Assembly: GCA_023144715.1 (NCBI GenBank) | Contig: JAGLFC010000039.1 | Coordinates: 1-12,167, forward strand | Length of the DNA stretch: 12,167 nucleotides | Direction of reading: 5' to 3' | Source: Gammaproteobacteria bacterium | GTDB lineage: Bacteria > Pseudomonadota > Gammaproteobacteria > GRL18 | Shown: positions 1 to 6,654 of the stretch, one piece after another | How the letters are laid out: the number at the start of each line of letters is the position of its first letter | Position numbering within the stretch: position 1 is the stretch's first letter | Position numbers and translations under genes: made by a program | Notes under the pieces: generated by a model | What the model was told of the DNA's origin: nothing | The model's database searches: none | What the model saw: the letters and a program-made list of their open reading frames with translations, nothing else

Positions 1-261
1 CTAAATGGCACCGTCACACTTTTTGAACAGACTTTAGCAGGTTTAGTGAAAGGTGATTCTAACTTGGGTCTTCCCGGTACAAAAAATGCTGAAATTATTG
101 CTCAATTGGATGTTGTCAATAAAATATGGGCTGATTATAAACCTGTTTTGAGTGCTGTAGATACATCAGATGCTGGCTTAAAAAAAGCAGAAGAACTTAA
201 TATGCCTCTACTTAAAGATATGAATAAAGCGGTTAAAATGTTTGAAAAATCAATTAAGTAA
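1..261 (+). CDS. 3' part of a protein with a C-terminal PilJ/NarX-type sensory domain (partial)
   Basis: The reading frame is open from the first base of the window and stops with TAA at 259-261, so the gene begins upstream; a GTG at 46 is internal and not a likely start. The visible 86 residues (LNGTVTLFEQTLAGL, then KIWADYKPVLSAV, then NMPLLKDMNKAVKMFEKSIK) have the alternating helical pattern and the conserved W and N-x-PLL-x-x-MN motif of the type IV pili methyl-accepting chemotaxis transducer N-terminal domain (PF13675), an all-helical periplasmic ligand-sensing domain found in PilJ and NarX. The protein ends straight after this domain, with no transmembrane helix, HAMP, methyl-accepting or kinase region, so it is not PilJ or NarX itself. 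It is probably a stand-alone exported sensor or binding protein, with any signal peptide outside the window. The ligand is unknown. Confidence 0.75.
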   Translation, partial: LNGTVTLFEQTLAGLVKGDSNLGLPGTKNAEIIAQLDVVNKIWADYKPVLSAVDTSDAGLKKAEELNMPLLKDMNKAVKMFEKSIK

Positions 262-287
262 TTCATTATTGACTCTATAAAAACACC

Positions 288-313
288 CATTCCCATATAT
301 TTTTATGGGAATG
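288..313. repeat. 9-bp perfect inverted repeat after the PilJ-type gene
   Basis: CATTCCCAT (288-296) and ATGGGAATG (305-313) are perfect complements around an 8-base loop, ATATTTTT. The repeat lies 26 bases after the stop codon. It could end the upstream transcript, but no T-run follows the stem on either strand, so it is not a textbook intrinsic terminator. The arm core ATTCCCAT recurs at 390-397 across the pta start codon. A Rho-dependent stop, an RNA-stabilising hairpin or an operator are alternatives. Confidence 0.5.
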
Positions 314-382
314 TCCAATGGTTATCATAATACCGTAAAGACTCACCACCGACATCACTTCAATCAAAATAAATTTCTAATA

Positions 383-398
383 ATGGAATATTCCCATG
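383..398 (+). promoter_or_regulatory. Palindrome over the pta ribosome-binding and start region
   Basis: GGAATATTCC (385-394) is a perfect 10-base palindrome lying directly on the spot where the pta Shine-Dalgarno sequence (weak TGGA, 384-387) should be. The overlapping ATTCCCAT (390-397) includes the first two bases of the pta ATG and can pair with the downstream arm (305-312) of the hairpin upstream. This may control translation or be a protein-binding site; it may also be chance in AT-rich DNA. Confidence 0.3.
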
Positions 399-2501
399 AA
401 AACTAAAAGCCTTTATATTGCATCAATGGAAGCAAAATCAGGTAAATTACTTATCACGATGGGCATAATGGAAATTTTGACCCATCATATTGAAAAAGTT
501 GCTTTTTTTCGTCCTGTGATTGACAAAAGTAGAGGGCTGGATAATGATATTGAACTGATCCGTAATAAATACTGTCCAGAAATGGCTATTCAAGAATGTT
601 ATGGATTTGATGTAGAAGAAGTTAAAGCACTCGCCGCTAAAGGTCATCTAAAAGAACTCTATAAAAAATTATTAAGTCAGCTTAATACACTGTATGAAAA
701 GTATGATTTTGTACTGTGTGAAGGTTTAAATAGTTCCAGTTTTTTATCCTTATTTGATGCCGATATTAATTTGAATATTGCTAAAAATTTGAATATTCCT
801 TTTATTGGTGTCATCAATGCACATCATCAAAGCATGACCAAAATTCAACAAGAAATTAATATTGCTGACTCTATTATTAAAAAAAGTGGCTGTACACATT
901 TTGCTACCTTTATTAACCGTGTGATGAAAACAACATTTGAACAAGTAACCCTTAAACCATTCCAATCAACACATCCTATCTTTATAGTGACAGAACAACA
1001 TGATTTAGACCGCATCACACTCTCAGATATTAAAAAAACATTAAAGGCACGTTGTGTTTTGGGTTCATCCGATGATATGTATCGTATTATTCGACAAATA
1101 AAAATTGCCACCATGACCGTAGAACATTTTTTACGTTATATAGAAGAAGGTGATTTAATTATTGTTGGGGGTGATCGTGCTGATATATTATTAGCCTCAC
1201 TGAGCAGTTTAGCCTCTCATAATTATCCTAATATTGCAGGTATCTTACTGACAGGAGGCTTTACTCCAAAAGAAAATATGTTGAAATTATTACACGGACT
1301 AGAACTGCCTATTCCTATACTTTCTGTAAGTAATGATACTTATGAAACAACTCGTTTAGTCAGTGATATTCCAGCAGAAATAACCATTGATAATCAACGT
1401 AAAATTGCACTGGCTCAGGCACATTTTGATGCTGAAATTAATGCTGAAAATTTCTTTCAACAACTTGAAATTTCCACCTCATCCGTCATGACTCCGATTA
1501 TGTTTGAACATAGTTTATTTAGTCGTGCAAAATCCAAACGAATGAATATTGTTTTACCTGAAGCAAGTGATGAACGCATTCTTCGAGCTGTTGAAATTTT
1601 ATTAATACGTCAAGTGGTTGATATTACCCTACTGGGTGATGCCACTGAAATTCTTAATTATAGTGCTTCTTTAGGCTTAGACATTCAACAAGCACACATT
1701 ATTAATCCTACGACTTCTAACAAACTTCAGCAATACACTCAGACTTTTTATCAATTACGTCAACATAAGGGTATAACATTAGAGGCTGCTGCCGATGCTA
1801 TGGCGGATGTCTCCTATTTTGCAACCATGATGGTTTATAGTGGTGATGCCGATGGTATGGTGTCTGGAGCCATTCATACAACAGGTGATACTATACGTCC
1901 CGCATTACAAATTATTAAAACACCTCCTGAAATATCCGTTGTTTCCAGTGTCTTTATCATGTGTTTTGATACCAAGGTACTGGTTTATGGTGATTGTGCA
2001 ATTAACCCTGATCCAAATGCAGCACAATTAGCAGAAATTGCCATCAGTTCTTCAGAAACGGCTCGTTTATTTGGTATTGAACCTAAAGTGGCGATGTTAT
2101 CTTATTCCACAGGTTCATCAGGTCAAGGGGCTGATGTTGATAAAGTACGTCAAGCAAGCCAAATTGCACAACAAAAGCGTCCTAATTTATTACTTGAAGG
2201 CCCCATTCAATATGATGCGGCTATTTCTCCTGATGTTGCAAAAACTAAATTACCCGATAGCACGATTGCAGGTCATGCCACAGTCTTTATTTTTCCTGAT
2301 TTGAATACAGGTAATAATACTTATAAAGCCGTACAACGTTCCTCTGGAGCCATTGCCATAGGACCTATTATTCAGGGTTTAAATAAACCTGTGAATGATT
2401 TGAGTCGTGGCTGTCTTGTGCCTGATATTGTGAATACTGTCGCCATTACCGCTATTCAAGCTCAAACCTTACTCACTCATCAAAAAGAGCATTTATTATG
2501 A
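396..2501 (+). CDS. pta: Phosphate acetyltransferase, long form
   Basis: Pta interconverts acetyl-CoA plus phosphate with acetyl phosphate plus CoA in the cytoplasm. The 701-residue protein has the three-part layout of the long form (E. coli Pta is about 714 residues). An N-terminal P-loop-like domain opens with a degenerate KSGK at residues 14-17. A DRTGG-type regulatory domain spans about 211-325, with GGDRAD around 258-263. The catalytic PTA_PTB domain starts near residue 365 (VLPEASDERILRA) and carries the typical MLSYSTGSSGQGADVDKVR, DAAISPDVA and FPDLNTGNNTYKA segments. The ATG at 396 is chosen because the protein begins in register with the family; only a weak TGGA lies upstream. The gene overlaps ackA by ATGA, so the two are probably translated in a coupled way. 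Nothing suggests truncation. Confidence 0.97.
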   Translation: MKTKSLYIASMEAKSGKLLITMGIMEILTHHIEKVAFFRPVIDKSRGLDNDIELIRNKYCPEMAIQECYGFDVEEVKALAAKGHLKELYKKLLSQLNTLYEKYDFVLCEGLNSSSFLSLFDADINLNIAKNLNIPFIGVINAHHQSMTKIQQEINIADSIIKKSGCTHFATFINRVMKTTFEQVTLKPFQSTHPIFIVTEQHDLDRITLSDIKKTLKARCVLGSSDDMYRIIRQIKIATMTVEHFLRYIEEGDLIIVGGDRADILLASLSSLASHNYPNIAGILLTGGFTPKENMLKLLHGLELPIPILSVSNDTYETTRLVSDIPAEITIDNQRKIALAQAHFDAEINAENFFQQLEISTSSVMTPIMFEHSLFSRAKSKRMNIVLPEASDERILRAVEILLIRQVVDITLLGDATEILNYSASLGLDIQQAHIINPTTSNKLQQYTQTFYQLRQHKGITLEAAADAMADVSYFATMMVYSGDADGMVSGAIHTTGDTIRPALQIIKTPPEISVVSSVFIMCFDTKVLVYGDCAINPDPNAAQLAEIAISSSETARLFGIEPKVAMLSYSTGSSGQGADVDKVRQASQIAQQKRPNLLLEGPIQYDAAISPDVAKTKLPDSTIAGHATVFIFPDLNTGNNTYKAVQRSSGAIAIGPIIQGLNKPVNDLSRGCLVPDIVNTVAITAIQAQTLLTHQKEHLL

Positions 2502-3652
2502 AGATTCTAGTGCTTAATTCGGGCAGTTCATCTTTAAAATACCAGTTATTTACGATTCATTCTGTAAAATGTGAATTAATATTCTCTGGCTTGATTGAAC
2601 AAATTGGTGATTCTCAAATTCTCGATCATTCTCAAGCATTAGAAAAAATGATTCAGACATTGAAAGAAAAACAGCATCTTCAATCATTGACAGAACTCTC
2701 GGGTATTGGTCATCGAGTGGTTCATGGTGGTGAAGAATTTACCGCACCTGTGATTATTAATGAACAAGTGATTACCGCTATCGAAAAACTCTGCCCTTTA
2801 GCCCCTCTACATAATCCAGCAAATCTTATGGGGATTCAACTGGCTAGAAAAAAAGCTCCTAAAATTCTTCAAGTGGCCGTATTTGATACAGCTTTTCATC
2901 AGTCGATACCTGAACAAGCTTATCTATATGCCCTACCCTATTCTTTGTATGAACAACACAAAATAAGACGGTATGGTTTTCATGGTACATCACATCATTA
3001 TGTCACTCAGCAAGCAAGCTTATACTTAAATAAGCCCCTCAACACACTCAAGTTAATATCCATCCATCTTGGTAATGGTGCTAGTGCCACGGCGATAAAC
3101 AAAGGTCAGTCAATTGATACTTCTATGGGCATGACTCCCTTAGAAGGTTTGGTGATGGGGACTCGAAGCGGTGATATTGACCCTGCTATTCTATTTTATT
3201 TGAATCGTAAAACAGGTATGAATATTGATGAATTAGATACATTGCTCAATAAACAAAGTGGTTTAAAGGGTATTTGTGGTGAAAATGATATGCGCCGTAT
3301 TATTGATCAAGCAGAACAAGGTGATCATACATCAACACTGGCGATAGATATATTTTGTTATCATATAAAAAAATATATTGGTGCTTATTTAGCAAGCCTT
3401 AATGGAGTAGATGCCATTATTTTTACAGGAGGTATTGGAGAAAACGCTCCTCTTATTCGTCAAATGGCGTGCGAAAACTTGAATAATCTGGGTATTAAAA
3501 TGGATACTGAAAAAAATCAACAAAAAAATAAGGGAAATAGTATAGACATTCAACATCACTCTAGTCTCGTAAAAATATTAGTCATACCCACAGACGAAGA
3601 ACTTGAGATTGCTGAACAAACCATCCAATTAATCAATAAAACCACTGATTAG
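2498..3652 (+). CDS. ackA: Acetate kinase
   Basis: AckA transfers the phosphoryl group between acetyl phosphate and ADP, giving acetate and ATP, and completes the pathway begun by Pta. The 384-residue protein is close to the family's usual length of about 400. The ASKHA-fold phosphate loop NSGSSS is at 7-12, with Asn7, Ser10 and Ser12. HRVVHGGE carries Arg73, FDTAFH carries Asp130, and FHGTSH carries His162. HLGNGAS is followed by GTRSGD with Arg223. FTGGIGEN is the adenosine-site motif, and PTDEE near the C terminus holds the metal-ligand glutamate (367 or 368). These match the catalytic residues known from Methanosarcina acetate kinase. The start ATG shares bases with the pta stop (ATGA, 2498-2501), with a weak AAAGAG eight bases upstream inside pta. 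Order is pta-ackA, the reverse of E. coli. No terminator is evident in the 47-bp gap to the convergent gene. Confidence 0.98.
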   Translation: MKILVLNSGSSSLKYQLFTIHSVKCELIFSGLIEQIGDSQILDHSQALEKMIQTLKEKQHLQSLTELSGIGHRVVHGGEEFTAPVIINEQVITAIEKLCPLAPLHNPANLMGIQLARKKAPKILQVAVFDTAFHQSIPEQAYLYALPYSLYEQHKIRRYGFHGTSHHYVTQQASLYLNKPLNTLKLISIHLGNGASATAINKGQSIDTSMGMTPLEGLVMGTRSGDIDPAILFYLNRKTGMNIDELDTLLNKQSGLKGICGENDMRRIIDQAEQGDHTSTLAIDIFCYHIKKYIGAYLASLNGVDAIIFTGGIGENAPLIRQMACENLNNLGIKMDTEKNQQKNKGNSIDIQHHSSLVKILVIPTDEELEIAEQTIQLINKTTD

Positions 3653-3699
3653 TTGAAACTTAGCGTTCAATTAATGGACGTACACACATGATAGATAGT

Positions 3700-5526
3700 T
3701 TATGGCGATGCTTCTGTAGGTGTTAAATAAGTATGCCCATACGTACCTTTGCGAATATTCCAAAAAGCTAATTCTGGTAGACTAAAAAACATACCTCGAC
3801 TGGACTCATATAAAGCATTCCCCCGATCCATAGGGAATGTAAATAAACTCATTACACCATGAATAGCTGCGTAAGAAAAATTAACCAAACCAAATACAGG
3901 GCGTGAAAGCACCTGCTCATCCGTAAAAAATAAAAAGGGAGTATCTTCTTTTCGTACTTCATACAATGTTGAAGACAACACATTACTTTCTCGTAACCAG
4001 ATCATCAACGTATTATCAGGTTGCTCTTGATATAAATCCGCTAAATTTTTTAAACGACGAGAGGGAATAATATGTGTGTGTTTAATATCATATTCAGCCA
4101 GTATTTTTTGATAAAAAATAAAGGGGATAAAGGACAATGTTTCATTAGGTGGCAACCAAGCCCCTAATGATTTTTTGACTTCTAATGGGTTTTTAAAAGC
4201 ACTATTAACCGATTCAATCAATGCTGTAGCACAATTATTATTGGTAATATGATAACGTAATTGTGTCTGTATTTGCTCTGTTTTTGTATGCTGTTGTATC
4301 TCAATTTTATGGGAAAGAGACTGTAATTCACTGACTTTAACAGGAAAATAATCTAATAAAATGGTGCCTGTACGTGAGGGAATGAGTGTTCCTGAACTGA
4401 GACGAACCACTTGTTGATGTTCTATGCCCTGATCCAATTCATAGAATCTTGCTCGGCTGGATTCTAATAATGACCAAGCAATTTCATAATGCTGTGTTTC
4501 TGCAAAAAATAATTTTCTTTGTGCTTGAGCTGTTTTTTTTACATGTTCATAAAGTGTTTCTAAAATTATTCTTTCTTCATCATCGATAGAAACAGATTTT
4601 ACGGGTTCAGGAAAGGGATCAAGTGTCGTTAAATACCCTGTTGTTAAAGATAAAATAATCACTTGATACTTGGCTATTTGCAATAATAAGGCGGTTCCCT
4701 TATCGGGTCTGGAAGAATATAAAAGAGATAAAATAGAATGTTTTAACTGTTCTGAATATTGCTTTAATACTTCTTTTTCATGATGATTAAGAGGTGTTTC
4801 ATTGGCTAATGGATAAAAAATACTCTCTGGATTTAATAGAGATGACTGCTCTAACACGTGCAATGCCGCCAGAAAATCCCATGTTTGTTGGATATGAGAA
4901 ATGGTTTGTTCAGTACTGTGACTATTAAGAAAAAATATCTGTAATTGTAACTCTTTTTTGACTTGGCTGATGTTATCTTTTAAAAAAGACGGCGGTAAAT
5001 CAGTCTTTAATTGTTTAATTGAATTCTCTAAATGTTGATTCTCTAAATCTATCTTGTCTAAAACACTGAATAAACCTAAGCGTGGAATTGTTAACACGTG
5101 ATTTTGATGAATTAATTCATCAATTAACCGTTTATGAGCATCGCCTTCTTTGAGTGCCTGCAACGACTGTTGCTGTTCTATCAATAACTGGGTAAAGTGA
5201 TTTTTTATTTTATAATAATCATCTGGTGTAAGCGATAAAGAAGCTAAATAAATGGATCGATTAAATAATTTATGATAGAAAAAAAAGAATTGTTGCCAAG
5301 AATCACGGACTAATAAAAAATGTCCATTAGGAAAAAACTGATAATGAAAGACATGCTCACCTATTCGTAAAGCAGTATGCCCACCTGCCGCTTCACCAAT
5401 ATTTGAATTAACGTAAATAAAATCTAATGATTCTTGTTGATGGGTATTAGCGTGGGATGAATTAACACCCATAAGAAAAAAACAAGCAAGAAGCTGGGAA
5501 TAGAATATCCCAGCTTTAACGCTCAA
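3700..5526 (-). CDS. DUF4105 (Lnb N-terminal-type) periplasmic protein
   Basis: This large exported protein of unknown function belongs to the DUF4105 family. The N-terminal domain has the family signature GGHTALRIGEHVFHYQF with a following aromatic-rich stretch. Later, RYHITNNNCATALIESV provides the conserved Asn-Cys, and the C-terminal FTFPMDRG...SLPELAFWNIRKGT block is also typical. A middle region rich in Gln, Leu and Lys looks helical. A TTG at 5526 gives a 608-residue protein with a good Sec signal peptide ending NSSHA/N, and it starts 10 bases after the upstream stop. The open frame runs further to a TTG at 5586 and an ATG at 5577, which would overlap the upstream gene and leave an odd basic extension. 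ATG 5472 would lose the signal peptide. No clear Shine-Dalgarno sequence supports any choice. Using the 608-residue numbering, His50 and Cys432 are candidate active-site residues (inference). The start is the least certain part of this call. Confidence 0.82.
   Translation of the reverse strand: MSVKAGIFYSQLLACFFLMGVNSSHANTHQQESLDFIYVNSNIGEAAGGHTALRIGEHVFHYQFFPNGHFLLVRDSWQQFFFFYHKLFNRSIYLASLSLTPDDYYKIKNHFTQLLIEQQQSLQALKEGDAHKRLIDELIHQNHVLTIPRLGLFSVLDKIDLENQHLENSIKQLKTDLPPSFLKDNISQVKKELQLQIFFLNSHSTEQTISHIQQTWDFLAALHVLEQSSLLNPESIFYPLANETPLNHHEKEVLKQYSEQLKHSILSLLYSSRPDKGTALLLQIAKYQVIILSLTTGYLTTLDPFPEPVKSVSIDDEERIILETLYEHVKKTAQAQRKLFFAETQHYEIAWSLLESSRARFYELDQGIEHQQVVRLSSGTLIPSRTGTILLDYFPVKVSELQSLSHKIEIQQHTKTEQIQTQLRYHITNNNCATALIESVNSAFKNPLEVKKSLGAWLPPNETLSFIPFIFYQKILAEYDIKHTHIIPSRRLKNLADLYQEQPDNTLMIWLRESNVLSSTLYEVRKEDTPFLFFTDEQVLSRPVFGLVNFSYAAIHGVMSLFTFPMDRGNALYESSRGMFFSLPELAFWNIRKGTYGHTYLTPTEASP
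5473..5516 (-). terminator. Hairpin plus T-run: terminator or attenuator inside the DUF4105 signal-peptide codons
   Basis: Read on the - strand, AAGCTGGGA (5516-5508) pairs perfectly with TCCCAGCTT (5499-5491) around an 8-base loop. The stem is followed by CTTGCTTG and then seven T residues (5482-5476). It starts about 20 bases after the lipoprotein stop codon, the usual place for an intrinsic terminator. The T-run begins eight bases after the stem, which is later than ideal. The same bases encode the signal peptide of the next protein if that protein starts at 5526. Confidence 0.5.
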
Positions 5527-5536
5527 TATGGCACTA

Positions 5537-5968
5537 TTATTTTTGATACGCCTGAAGAATGTTGGAATAATTAACATTAGAGGCAAGACGATTAAAATAA
5601 GGCAGTGTCTTAATATTATCTTGTGTCACACCTGCTTGACGTAAGCCTTCACCCATTGCGGTATAAGTAGTTTTCTCATTTTCCCAATCAGTAATACCAT
5701 GATTTTGAGCAATAAAACTTATTTGATTTTGAAAATCAAAATTAGTCCCTTCTGTATTAACAAATGACACCGTTGCCGCAATTACATCATCTTGATAAAG
5801 ACTGGCTGATTCTGTACTTTTTGTTTCGTTACCACCACCACTCGAACTTAAAATAGATTGAATAGAATCTGATGACTTACCACTAGAATAAGAAATAGAA
5901 CAACCCGATATAAAACTTGAGCATAAAGCAATGATCAATGTACTACTAAAAAGCAAACGGTATGACAT
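5537..5968 (-). CDS. Small putative lipoprotein with a Ser-rich linker
   Basis: The 143-residue protein begins at ATG 5968, supported by AGAGG seven bases upstream (5976-5980). An in-frame ATG at 6016 would add 16 residues in front of the lipoprotein signal and is less likely. Residues 1-22 form a type II signal peptide with lipobox ISGC, so Cys23 should be lipidated; Ser at +2 predicts an outer-membrane location in gammaproteobacteria. A Ser/Gly-rich linker follows, then a compact domain of about 85 residues (YQDDVIAATVSFV ... FIAQNHGITDWENEKTTYTAMGEGLRQ) that looks helical. It resembles small putative lipoproteins seen in other gammaproteobacteria with an SSS-rich start and a GI-x-DWE motif; I recall no assigned function. 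It lies 60 bp downstream of the glutaredoxin-like gene and immediately before the DUF4105 gene on the same strand, so an operon is plausible. Confidence 0.78.
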   Translation of the reverse strand: MSYRLLFSSTLIIALCSSFISGCSISYSSGKSSDSIQSILSSSGGGNETKSTESASLYQDDVIAATVSFVNTEGTNFDFQNQISFIAQNHGITDWENEKTTYTAMGEGLRQAGVTQDNIKTLPYFNRLASNVNYSNILQAYQK

Positions 5969-6028
5969 AATAAAGCCTCTTCTTTTATTAAATTTATTAT
6001 CAATATATTGTAACAAAGTTTAACTTAA

Positions 6029-6415
6029 TCAACTAAAGTTTTCTTTAAGGTATTTAATAATTTCATTGGATTCATACAGCCATGTGACATCACTGGTAGC
6101 ATTCGCAATCCTTAAACAAGGCACTTTTAACTCTCCCCCACCATTAAGAAGCTCATCACGATGTTGTTGATTATGCTGTGCATCTAATAATTCAATCGTT
6201 AGGGATTGGCGTTTAATTTGTCGCCTAACTTTAATACAGAATGGGCAAGATTTGAATTGATATAAGGCTAAATTTTTAGTCTTTTGATCCATTTCATGTT
6301 GTTCTTGCTCAGAACGTTGAATCCCTTTAGGTGTTGTGAGTGTGTCCCATAATAAAATAATGGGTGCGATAAAAAAACGCAGGGTTTTAAAAAAATACCT
6401 AAAAAATAATTTCAT
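6029..6415 (-). CDS. Membrane-anchored glutaredoxin-like protein
   Basis: This 128-residue thiol-disulfide protein has a glutaredoxin/GST-N-type thioredoxin fold. Residues 1-24 are hydrophobic and basic (FFRYFFKTLRFFIAPIILLW) and look like a single membrane anchor, with a TPKG-x-x-RS linker on the cytoplasmic side. The redox motif CPFC is at 57-60 after the first strand (LALYQFKS), the cis-proline VPC loop is at 98-100, and the ending YESNEIIKYLKE is the usual glutathione-binding turn plus last helix. A third cysteine, Cys100, follows the cis-proline. The family is known in gammaproteobacteria as short glutaredoxin-domain proteins with an N-terminal anchor; the physiological substrate is not known. 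The start ATG at 6415 is preceded by a weak TTAGGT. The gene is divergent from clpB and leads the - strand block. Confidence 0.88.
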   Translation of the reverse strand: MKLFFRYFFKTLRFFIAPIILLWDTLTTPKGIQRSEQEQHEMDQKTKNLALYQFKSCPFCIKVRRQIKRQSLTIELLDAQHNQQHRDELLNGGGELKVPCLRIANATSDVTWLYESNEIIKYLKENFS

Positions 6416-6535
6416 TGATTAACCTAAAAAATATCTAAAGACAGAATTTTTGCATACTACACTAGATTAGCATTGAATACCAGAATTAGCTTTATCTTGC
6501 ATCATGTTTATATGATTTAAAATTTTTTAACAAAC

Positions 6536-6544
6536 TTATCCACA
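6536..6544 (+). promoter_or_regulatory. DnaA box 1 upstream of clpB
   Basis: TTATCCACA is an exact match to the high-affinity DnaA box, identical to R1 and R4 of E. coli oriC. It lies 64 bases before a second identical copy in the same orientation. The region between is AT-rich, but no array of further boxes was seen, so this is more likely a DnaA-responsive control region than an origin. Confidence 0.6.
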
Positions 6545-6590
6545 AGCTAAGTTTATGAATAACCATTAATTAATTATTTTTCTACCCGTA

Positions 6591-6618
6591 TTGAAAAAGT
6601 TATCCACAGGCACCATAT
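6591..6618 (+). promoter_or_regulatory. Heat-shock (sigma-32-type) promoter of clpB
   Basis: TTGAAA at 6591-6596 and CACCATAT at 6611-6618 are separated by 14 bases. This closely matches the sigma-32 consensus CTTGAAA-N11-16-CCCCAT-T, differing by one base in the -10 core. Transcription would start near 6625, about 30 bases before the clpB ATG. In gammaproteobacteria clpB is a classic RpoH-regulon gene, which fits. A TATGAT at 6625-6630 could be a housekeeping -10, but no suitable -35 was seen. Confidence 0.75.
6600..6608 (+). promoter_or_regulatory. DnaA box 2 inside the clpB promoter spacer
   Basis: A second perfect TTATCCACA sits between the -35 and -10 elements of the proposed sigma-32 promoter. 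A protein bound here should compete directly with RNA polymerase, so DnaA repression is a reasonable inference. No experimental support is available from the sequence. Confidence 0.55.
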
Positions 6619-6654
6619 CCTTGTTATGATAATAATTTTAAGAGGTATAAGCAA

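Noticed and set aside
447..1114. Three reverse-strand open frames inside pta (447-647, 750-965, 845-1114)
   Set aside because: They overlap a fully conserved enzyme, have no recognisable domains or ribosome-binding sites, and have compositions typical of antisense frames.
1840..2304. Two forward open frames inside the pta catalytic domain (1840-2031, 2038-2304)
   Set aside because: They are out-of-frame readings of the conserved PTA_PTB coding region; the proteins have no family features.
3653..3699. Possible terminator between ackA and the convergent DUF4105 gene
   Set aside because: Only a 5-bp TTGAA/TTCAA repeat is visible (3653-3657 and 3666-3670), with no T-run; too weak to call.
6501..6516. 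ATCAT...ATGAT inverted repeat upstream of clpB as a terminator or operator
   Set aside because: Five-base AT-rich arms are expected by chance in this composition, and there is no stem strength despite the T-rich sequence after it.
6416..6654. The intergenic region upstream of clpB as a replication origin
   Set aside because: Only two DnaA boxes were found, with no cluster, no clear unwinding-element repeats and no dnaA, dnaN or gidA next door. A regulatory role fits better.
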